Source of the DNA: Methanobacteriota archaeon
Lineage (GTDB): Archaea; Halobacteriota; Methanosarcinia; Methanosarcinales; Methanosarcinaceae
Assembly: GCA_030837265.1 (NCBI GenBank)
Contig: JAUPKV010000218.1
Location: forward strand, 1 to 5,560
Direction of reading: 5' to 3'
Length of the DNA stretch: 5,560 bases
Positions 1-5,454 of this stretch are shown here, in pieces. A program made the translations under genes and the position numbers. The notes under the pieces were generated by a model that did no database searches, was not told the origin of the DNA, and saw only the letters and a program-made list of their open reading frames with translations. Position 1 is the first letter of the stretch. Every line of letters starts with the position of its first letter.

Positions 1-1142
1 ACGTGCAGCTCTTTGCACGCTCTTCGGATGTGATCAATAAGGAAAGGATGGAAAATCTCGGCGCAGACTATGTCTTTATGCCTTCCAAGCTTATTGCAAG
101 CTCTCTTTCACGTTCCCTTGAAAGGGCCGAGTCGGTCCATAGAGGAAACCGGCTCGCCAGATGGCTGAAAGGAATCAGGGATAAAAAGCTTGCGATTGTA
201 CTGCATGATAATCCTGATCCGGATGCAATCTCCAGCGGTCTTGCGCTTAAGGAAATTGCAAAAAATCTTGGAGTTGAATCAAATATTTTATACCATGGCA
301 AGATAGGTCATCAAGAAAACAAAGCTTTTGTAAACCTGCTGGGGATTGATCTCGGTAAGATCGAAGACAATAACCTCAAAAACTTTGATGAAATAGCCCT
401 GATAGATTGCTCCATTCCCGGTGTCAATAATATGGTCCCTCCTAATTCATATATGGGCATTGTAATAGACCATCATCCACCCGGAGAAACAGAAATAAAG
501 GCTGAGTACATAGACATTCGGCCAAATTTCGGGGCAACTGCAACTATTATGACGAAGTACTTGCAGCAGCTTAATATCAATATTTCGAAGACTCTGGCAA
601 CCGCTCTCTTGTATGGGATCAGAACAGATACCCAGGACTTTAAGCGGAAAACCGACCCTGCGGATCTCTCAGCTGCATCTTATCTGTATCCCCTGTCAAA
701 TCATGGAATCCTTGACCAGCTTGAACAGCCTTCAATGGCCATAGAAACCCTTGAAGTGCTTGGAGAAGCTATTCGGAACAGGCAAGTTGTAGGAAGTTAC
801 CTTCTCTCAAATGTAGGAAACATAAGGGATAGGGATACACTCCCACAGGCCGCAGATTACCTTCTGAGCCTTGAGGGAATTTCCACAACAGTTGTCTTTG
901 GAGTTACTGAAGACCGAATCTATATCTCAGGTCGCAGCAACGACATTAGAGTCAACCTGGGAGAAATTATGCGTCAGGCTTTTGGTGAGGATGCAGGTGG
1001 GCATGCAAATGCAGCAGGTGCCCAGATCCCTCTGGGAGTTTTCAGTGCTACAAAAGATAGGCAAACACTGTTAAGATTGGTTAACGAAGCCGTGGTCAAG
1101 AAATTCTTGAATGCCGTAGGAGTAGAAAGCGCAGGAGAATAA
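1..1142 (+). CDS. DHH-DHHA1 family phosphoesterase with N-terminal RCK/TrkA-N-like remnant, 5'-truncated
   Basis: This is the C-terminal 379 residues of a DHH-family phosphoesterase; the frame is open to the left edge, so the start lies outside the window. The GTG at 3 is in frame but has no visible ribosome binding site and falls inside a domain. Residues 1-35 (ARSSD, then LGADYVFMPSKL) resemble the end of an RCK_N/TrkA-N nucleotide-binding domain. The DHH core follows: HDNPDPDA at 68-75 (motif I), D135 in ALIDCS (motif II), DHH at 156-158 (motif III) and D209 in RTDT (motif IV). All expected Mn/Mg ligands are therefore present. The DHHA1 substrate domain ends with GGHANAAG at 332-339. Known relatives hydrolyse nano-RNAs, pAp or cyclic di-AMP/pApA; the actual substrate here is not determined. 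RCK plus DHH-DHHA1 fusions of very roughly 480-500 residues are what I recall from methanogens, so about 100 residues are probably missing. The gene is convergent with aglB, and no functional link to glycosylation is evident. Confidence 0.9.
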   Translation, partial: VQLFARSSDVINKERMENLGADYVFMPSKLIASSLSRSLERAESVHRGNRLARWLKGIRDKKLAIVLHDNPDPDAISSGLALKEIAKNLGVESNILYHGKIGHQENKAFVNLLGIDLGKIEDNNLKNFDEIALIDCSIPGVNNMVPPNSYMGIVIDHHPPGETEIKAEYIDIRPNFGATATIMTKYLQQLNINISKTLATALLYGIRTDTQDFKRKTDPADLSAASYLYPLSNHGILDQLEQPSMAIETLEVLGEAIRNRQVVGSYLLSNVGNIRDRDTLPQAADYLLSLEGISTTVVFGVTEDRIYISGRSNDIRVNLGEIMRQAFGEDAGGHANAAGAQIPLGVFSATKDRQTLLRLVNEAVVKKFLNAVGVESAGE

Positions 1143-1143
1143 G

Positions 1144-1200
1144 AGAGGAAAAACAGTTTATTTCCTCTTCATTTCCCTTTCTCTTTTATAGATTTTAATT
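1144..1200 (+). terminator. Hairpin plus T-rich tail after the DHH gene
   Basis: One base after the stop codon, AGAGGAAA (1144-1151) can pair perfectly with TTTCCTCT (1161-1168) around a 9-base loop; a G-T pair (1143/1169) can extend it. A pyrimidine- and T-rich stretch follows (TTTCCC, TTTCTC, TTTTATAG, then TTTTAATTTATATTTTG). Archaeal termination depends mainly on T tracts in the non-template strand, so the T-rich tail may matter more than the stem. The spacer lies between convergent genes. On the minus strand the same stem exists but has no clear T tail, so its use for aglB is doubtful. Confidence 0.5.
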
Positions 1201-1236
1201 TATATTTTGATTCTCAAAACCATGGGATTTTTTTGA

Positions 1237-3753
1237 TTAAGGAAGCTTAACCTCTAATCTGCTTCCGTTCAGAATATCACTTTCCTTTACCTGGATTCCC
1301 GACACTGTAGAATTATTATTTCCTTCTACTTTCAGTGCGTATGCTGTAATGGCACTAACTCCATTGCTCTTGTTTTCGGTAGAATAGGGTACGGTTATTT
1401 CAAAAGATCCGTTACTATCCGATACTGCTTTATTTTGATATATGAACTGTCTGCCGGTGTTAGATTTAAGACCAATTAACGCTATGACAGTCTGATTAGA
1501 TTTTGCAGTACCTGAAATCCTGGCTCCGGGAACATATTCAAACACCTTTACAGTAATATTTCTCGCATCCACCCCTGGAGGAACATAGCTCTCATGGACT
1601 AACCTGAGATTTCCAAGGTTTGATCCATCAAGATTTTGAAGTTTGAATAATTCAAGATTTAAAAGTTCTCTTTTGGGAGCCACTGTAGTCTTAATGCCCG
1701 CGCCAGTTTGCTGTTGTGAAACATCGTAATAATTCCCGGAGTTTTTTCCTGCAATCTGAACGATAGAACTAAACTTGGCATTCGCCGCCAACATCAATGA
1801 ATCGGTAATTACATATTTTACCTTAAATTTGTCCAGAATAGCCTTTGCTTCCTTCTCGGAGTCGTTAATAAAGAAACGGGCCGTTTCATCTACATTTGTC
1901 TGGAAATTGTTAGAGACTGCAGGCCTTTCGGATAAGTACACAATCCAATTTCCATAGTCCCACCAGCTCAGGACTCCGTATTCGGGAATTTCTGTTGGTT
2001 GTTGGTAATTAGAAGTTTGAGGACTTGAGTTTTTTAGCCAGTTAAGAGATTCTTGCCACGCCGGATAAAGCGTTCCTGAACTTGCATATACTGATCCCGT
2101 CCATAAGCACGGAACAAAAACAATTCCTATCAACGCTAGTGAAGAGACAATTTTAAAGTAGTCCGGTTTTTTTGAATTGTTTGAAGAAACGGAGGTTTTC
2201 TTTGCTGACGTTGTATTTTTTGATTTCATTTTTGATTTTGTATTTAACTTTATTTCTTTACCGGCTTGAAGAGTCGATGATATGTTTTTTCCATTTTTTT
2301 GTTCGAGTTTCACCAGCTTCCGGATTTCAGCCTCAAAATCAAACGACTCAAGAAGAATCCAGAGCATATATGAGGTAAGGATTGAAACATTAATCGCAAG
2401 CTGATATGAGAAACGCTGCTGTGAGAGTGCAAGATATATTGAAAAAACTGACCATACCAGGAAAAATATTCCTTCGGACTTTGATTTTGCTCCGTCCCGT
2501 TCAAGGATAAGTAGTAATAAAGCCCCCAGGGCTGCAAGCAAGCATAATCCGAACGCCCAGTATGCAGATCCCAGGTTAAGACCTCCCTGCGCAGTTAAGA
2601 ACAAAGGCAAAGCTTCGGAAATGGTGCCCATATATTCTCCTTTTCCAAAGAAGAAATTTATTCCAGCAAGCACAAAAGAATAGGAAGTCGAGAAAAAAAT
2701 ACTAAGGGCTAGAAAACCTGCTGCAACTATCAGTATCAAAACACCAGGATAATACTTCCAATCCAGCTCTTTCTTTGAGATATAATTTGAAATGCCCCAG
2801 AGAAGAGCAATTCCTATAATCATAATGAGCACGTAGAAAACCTGGAACCAGGACAGATACAGGGCACTCATTTCCAGGCCTTTCCGTATTGAGCCTGCTG
2901 CTAAAGGAATTGTAAACAGAAGTGTAGCGAAAAGACATGTTATCGAGCAGATGAAAACGTCATCAGATTGTTTTCCGTCTTTAAGGTTTATTGTGGCCTG
3001 TATGAATGCATATAATGCGATAAGGCTTACGAAAGCAGGAGCACCGATCCATGTATAAATTAGAAGGGCTAGAAATAGCCCCGAACCCATAGCAAAAGCC
3101 AATGATTCCCGGACTTTCCTTTCAGAAGATATGTTTTTCAGGGATATTATGGAAATAGATCCTTCTCTTGCAGATTTTAAAGCTAGTATAAATAATGCAT
3201 AAGATGCCGTTGTAAGTAGTGCTTCTGCAACATGGTGGTCAACTAGCCCAAAACGAGATACTGATATATGAGCTGGTAGAACAGCAAAGATGAAAGCTGC
3301 AAGCACTCCGGTTTTTTTATCCAGTACTGCAGCAGAAACTATATACAATGGAACTATTGTAATTACACCAAGAAGTACCGGCAGTAAAGCTCCTGCAAAT
3401 TCGGTAGTATGCAGATCCGGTTGTCCTCCACCCAAAACCTTTGCAAGCAGAGCACCAAGCAGATCAAAAAAAGGTGGCCATCCGACATTATATCCATAAG
3501 GATAATTGATATATGAATCGAAATTTAAGGAGTGGGGGAAATTAGAAACTGTATAAGCAATTAACCGCATATGATAAAAGTCGTCGAATCCCCTGAAGGT
3601 AATACCTCCGTTTGCAGTAACTGCAGCATATGGAAGCATACGTAAGAGAAAAGCGACTACAATTGCTGCGGCCAGAAGTATGATACTTGATTTTGAATTG
3701 TTAGCTGTCATTTTTGCCTCAGAGTGTCTTATGCTTTTGTCCGTAGTGACCAT
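1237..3753 (-). CDS. aglB: Archaeal oligosaccharyltransferase AglB (STT3 family)
   Basis: This is the catalytic subunit of archaeal N-glycosylation. It transfers a glycan from a dolichol-phosphate-type lipid to the Asn of Asn-X-Ser/Thr sequons on the outer face of the membrane. The longest reading is 838 residues, within the usual AglB range. The first acidic motif is GFDDFYHMR (55-63), with D57 as the likely metal ligand. The second is VDHHVAE (171-177), giving D172 and H174. GTISEALP (376-383) is the external-loop TIxE/SVSE motif with E380. WWDYG (597-601) binds the sequon hydroxyl residue. K660-F-S-S-I664, with D651 and M654 upstream, lies where the DK/MI motif is expected. About 13 hydrophobic segments run from residue 23 to 468, plus one at 533-552. 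A Lys/Ser-rich, probably cytoplasmic loop covers about 473-531, and a globular ectodomain follows from 553, ending in a beta-rich module (about 741-838). Met15 (ATG at 3711-3709) has GAGG five bases upstream and is the likelier start, giving 824 residues; Met1 has no convincing ribosome binding site. The gene is divergent from rfbF. Confidence 0.95.
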   Translation of the reverse strand: MVTTDKSIRHSEAKMTANNSKSSIILLAAAIVVAFLLRMLPYAAVTANGGITFRGFDDFYHMRLIAYTVSNFPHSLNFDSYINYPYGYNVGWPPFFDLLGALLAKVLGGGQPDLHTTEFAGALLPVLLGVITIVPLYIVSAAVLDKKTGVLAAFIFAVLPAHISVSRFGLVDHHVAEALLTTASYALFILALKSAREGSISIISLKNISSERKVRESLAFAMGSGLFLALLIYTWIGAPAFVSLIALYAFIQATINLKDGKQSDDVFICSITCLFATLLFTIPLAAGSIRKGLEMSALYLSWFQVFYVLIMIIGIALLWGISNYISKKELDWKYYPGVLILIVAAGFLALSIFFSTSYSFVLAGINFFFGKGEYMGTISEALPLFLTAQGGLNLGSAYWAFGLCLLAALGALLLLILERDGAKSKSEGIFFLVWSVFSIYLALSQQRFSYQLAINVSILTSYMLWILLESFDFEAEIRKLVKLEQKNGKNISSTLQAGKEIKLNTKSKMKSKNTTSAKKTSVSSNNSKKPDYFKIVSSLALIGIVFVPCLWTGSVYASSGTLYPAWQESLNWLKNSSPQTSNYQQPTEIPEYGVLSWWDYGNWIVYLSERPAVSNNFQTNVDETARFFINDSEKEAKAILDKFKVKYVITDSLMLAANAKFSSIVQIAGKNSGNYYDVSQQQTGAGIKTTVAPKRELLNLELFKLQNLDGSNLGNLRLVHESYVPPGVDARNITVKVFEYVPGARISGTAKSNQTVIALIGLKSNTGRQFIYQNKAVSDSNGSFEITVPYSTENKSNGVSAITAYALKVEGNNNSTVSGIQVKESDILNGSRLEVKLP
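3717..3720 (-). promoter_or_regulatory. Ribosome binding site favouring the Met15 start of AglB
   Basis: On the minus strand GAGG is followed by a five-base spacer (CAAAA) and ATG at 3711-3709. This is a good Shine-Dalgarno match and spacing, whereas only AGAG directly abutting the codon precedes the ATG at 3753. It therefore supports an AglB product beginning MTANNSK, which puts the first membrane segment about 9 residues from the N-terminus. Confidence 0.55.
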
Positions 3754-3770
3754 CTCTGTTTATTGTTTTG

Positions 3771-3800
3771 TACCTTAATATTATAATTGAAAATAAGGTA
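3771..3800 (-). promoter_or_regulatory. Candidate aglB promoter: TATA-like core flanked by a 7-bp dyad
   Basis: TACCTTA (3771-3777) and TAAGGTA (3794-3800) are perfect inverted copies separated by 16 bases of pure A/T except one G. Read on the minus strand, the centre is AATTATAATATT, a plausible archaeal TATA element. With the usual spacing of about 25 bases, transcription would begin near 3757. That leaves almost no leader for the ATG at 3753 but about 45 bases for the ATG at 3711, which agrees with the ribosome binding site there. A dyad around the TATA box could be an operator, but in such A+T-rich DNA a chance dyad is possible. Confidence 0.35.
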
Positions 3801-3960
3801 AACTCTGATAATAATTAGGTTATTGTTAATAGTTGTTATTATATCCGATTTCTCAAATAAATACTAACGATAATAGAATAACAATTTACTTATTTGAAAT
3901 CTACTTCATCTTACTTATTCTAAGAAAAATATCTTTTGCTAAGTAAATGTCACTGATGAG

Positions 3961-4024
3961 CCGGCAATCATTACCGGACCATCTAGATTCAATACGATAA
4001 CTTTCACCTGATACTTTGTGAAAG
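3961..4024. other. Two small hairpin-forming dyads in a locally G+C-richer patch
   Basis: CCGGCAAT (3961-3968) and ATTACCGG (3970-3977) form an imperfect dyad with one mismatch around a single central base. Immediately downstream, CTTTCAC (4001-4007) and GTGAAAG (4018-4024) are perfect inverted copies with a 10-base gap. This patch is visibly richer in G+C than the surrounding spacer. It could be an operator, a structured leader or a small RNA; nothing in the sequence decides between these. Confidence 0.3.
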
Positions 4025-4403
4025 AAAGGATCGAGAGTACTATTACACTATTTATATCCTATATATGATTTTTCGCAGCGTGATTTTTTAATAATTTCGG
4101 GAGTTTATATTTTCTCATTATTAATCACATTAGTAGTACGAATGCTGAGAAGTTTGTGCTCCGAGATTAATTAATGTTAATAAGTTTTAATCGGCAATCA
4201 TATACCATTTTTTTCATGTAAAAAAATTACTCATTCATATTTTTTCATACAATCTTTTTAAAAAAACATGTTAATAAGTAATCTTTTCTTGAAAAATTAT
4301 AGATAGAGAAAAGTTCACAAAGAATAAATTTCGTAGCATAAGGCTTGAATTAATGTTACATAAAAATCGCACTTCGAAATATACAAAGAATTTAATACTG
4401 CCA

Positions 4404-4428
4404 ACATGTTTAAATAATTTAAATGTGT
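4404..4428. repeat. 25-bp near-perfect palindrome
   Basis: The core TTTAAATAATTTAAA (4409-4423) is a perfect 7-bp dyad around one base. It is extended by ACA at 4404-4406 facing TGT at 4426-4428, with two G-T pairs in between. It lies about 240 bases upstream of rfbF. It may be a regulator binding site or a transcript hairpin, but A+T-rich palindromes arise easily by chance. Confidence 0.3.
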
Positions 4429-4610
4429 ATCGTGATATCGAAGTTTAATATCCAATCGTTTGGTGCGATAAAATGTTATGAATTTTGCACATATCACATT
4501 GTATGTAATTTTCTCCTTAGTATATTTTTTGATGTGATATATTGATCTACACTTTCAATGTTTGTGGTGTCATGACAAAAATAAATTTGCCTGTGAAACT
4601 GTTGAATAAA

Positions 4611-4628
4611 CGAAAAAACTTATCTAAT
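4611..4628 (+). promoter_or_regulatory. Candidate rfbF promoter (BRE/TATA-like)
   Basis: CGAAAAAAC followed by TTATCTAATA resembles an archaeal BRE (CGAAA) with a weak TATA box. A start of transcription about 25 bases further on, near 4647, would leave a roughly 20-base leader containing the rfbF ribosome binding site. An alternative with a better TATA core is GATATATT around 4536-4543, which would give a leader of about 100 bases. Sequence alone does not choose between them. Confidence 0.3.
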
Positions 4629-4654
4629 AATAAAAATCCAAATACTGTTTCAAA

Positions 4655-4660
4655 GAAGGT
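4655..4660 (+). promoter_or_regulatory. rfbF ribosome binding site
   Basis: GAAGGT matches the archaeal GGAGGT consensus at five of six bases and lies six bases before the ATG at 4667. It fixes the start of rfbF, which also agrees with the family N-terminus (MKxVILxGGKGTRL). Confidence 0.7.
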
Positions 4661-4666
4661 ATTGTT

Positions 4667-5443
4667 ATGAAAATAGTCATATTGTGTGGTGGTAAAGGAA
4701 CTCGTTTAAGGGAAGAAACAGAGTACAGGCCAAAACCTATGGTTGAAATTGGCAACAGACCAATTTTATGGCATATTATGAAAACTTATGCCAGTTACGG
4801 ATTTAAGGACTTTATCCTGTGCCTCGGTTACAAAGGAAACATGATAAAGGATTACTTTTTAAACTATGAAGCGATGAATAACGATTTTACGATTAATATT
4901 GGAAGGCACAATCAAATATTAGTTCACAACAACCATATGGAAAATGACTGGTTCGTTACACTGGTTAATACAGGTGACGAAGCACAAACAGGCGCTCGTG
5001 TAAAGAAGATCGAGAAATATATAGACGGCGATACATTCATGCTTACATATGGTGATGGCGTAGCAGATATTGATATTTCAAGATTATTAGATTATCACCA
5101 CTCACATGGAAAATGTGCAACAATGACTGGTGTCAAACCTTCTTCCCGCTTTGGTGAACTAATTCTTGAAGATAATCATGTGATAAAATTCAACGAGAAA
5201 CCCGTCGCAATGGAAGGCATCATCAACGGCGGCTATTTCGTTTTGAACCAAAGAATATTCGATTATTTAAGTACAGATGATGACTGTATCTTCGAAAAAA
5301 CCCCGCTTGAAAAACTTTCTGAAGATCAGGAACTGATAGTTTATAAGCACAACGGTTTCTGGCAATGTATGGATACATACCGTGAAATGGAAATCCTGAA
5401 TACTCTCTGGAAAAACAATCAGGCTCCATGGCGTATATGGTAA
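4667..5443 (+). CDS. rfbF: Glucose-1-phosphate cytidylyltransferase (CDP-glucose pyrophosphorylase)
   Basis: The enzyme joins CTP and alpha-D-glucose 1-phosphate to give CDP-glucose and pyrophosphate, the first committed step towards CDP-linked 3,6-dideoxy and branched sugars; it is cytoplasmic. At 258 residues it matches the full length of the family (about 257). It shows the nucleotidyltransferase signature GGKGTRLREET (8-18), RPKPMVEIG (21-29) with the catalytic-type K23, GDGVADID (129-136) with the metal-binding D130, FNEKP (175-179), NGGYFV (187-192) and the C-terminal CMDTYREMEIL (234-244). The REET after GTRL and the DTYREME ending separate CDP-glucose enzymes from the glucose-1-phosphate thymidylyltransferase (RmlA) and UTP (GalU) families. 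The start is supported by GAAGGT six bases upstream. The gene is followed 11 bases after its stop by the start of rfbG, the usual operon order. Part of its coding sequence (5317-5383) reappears inverted at the right edge of the window. The enzyme type is widely exchanged between bacteria and archaea, so transfer is possible. Confidence 0.95.
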   Translation: MKIVILCGGKGTRLREETEYRPKPMVEIGNRPILWHIMKTYASYGFKDFILCLGYKGNMIKDYFLNYEAMNNDFTINIGRHNQILVHNNHMENDWFVTLVNTGDEAQTGARVKKIEKYIDGDTFMLTYGDGVADIDISRLLDYHHSHGKCATMTGVKPSSRFGELILEDNHVIKFNEKPVAMEGIINGGYFVLNQRIFDYLSTDDDCIFEKTPLEKLSEDQELIVYKHNGFWQCMDTYREMEILNTLWKNNQAPWRIW

Positions 5444-5445
5444 TT

Positions 5446-5450
5446 GGGGG
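5446..5450 (+). promoter_or_regulatory. rfbG ribosome binding site
   Basis: GGGGG followed by TT (compare the archaeal GGAGGT) lies four bases before the ATG at 5455 and just after the rfbF stop codon. It supports translation of rfbG from the same transcript as rfbF. Confidence 0.5.
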
Positions 5451-5454
5451 TTCA

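Larger units (their letters stand above)
3754..4666. other. Long A+T-rich divergent intergenic spacer
   Basis: This 913-bp stretch between the divergent aglB and rfbF genes is strongly A+T-rich with many short T and A runs. I see no convincing protein gene in it, no tRNA- or rRNA-like sequence, no transposase remnant and no CRISPR-like array. The only frame of note is a 60-codon minus-strand reading at 4315-4497 that lacks recognisable protein character. The spacer contains small dyads (3771-3800, 3961-3977, 4001-4024, 4404-4428), a T7/A7 hairpin (4208-4226) and two pairs of short direct repeats. It presumably carries the promoters and leaders of both neighbours. Spacers of this kind are common in Methanosarcina genomes. 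Confidence 0.7.

Noticed and set aside
3..5. GTG at position 3 as a true start for the DHH gene
   Set aside because: It lies within a recognisable domain end and at the window edge with no room for a ribosome binding site; truncation is the simpler reading.
68..301. Minus-strand 77-codon frame inside the DHH gene
   Set aside because: It lies wholly opposite conserved DHH coding sequence and has no family resemblance; it is a shadow frame.
3953..4011. C/D box guide RNA called as a feature
   Set aside because: The C box has a mismatch at its first base, no clear D'/C' pair is present and there is no terminal stem; kept only as a low-interest finding.
4315..4497. 60-codon minus-strand reading frame in the long spacer
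   Set aside because: It has no ribosome binding site I can see, its composition is what A/T-rich DNA gives by chance, and it shows no recognisable motif.
3754..4666. Remnant insertion sequence or MITE filling the spacer
   Set aside because: I found no matching terminal inverted repeats with flanking target duplications and no transposase fragment in any frame.
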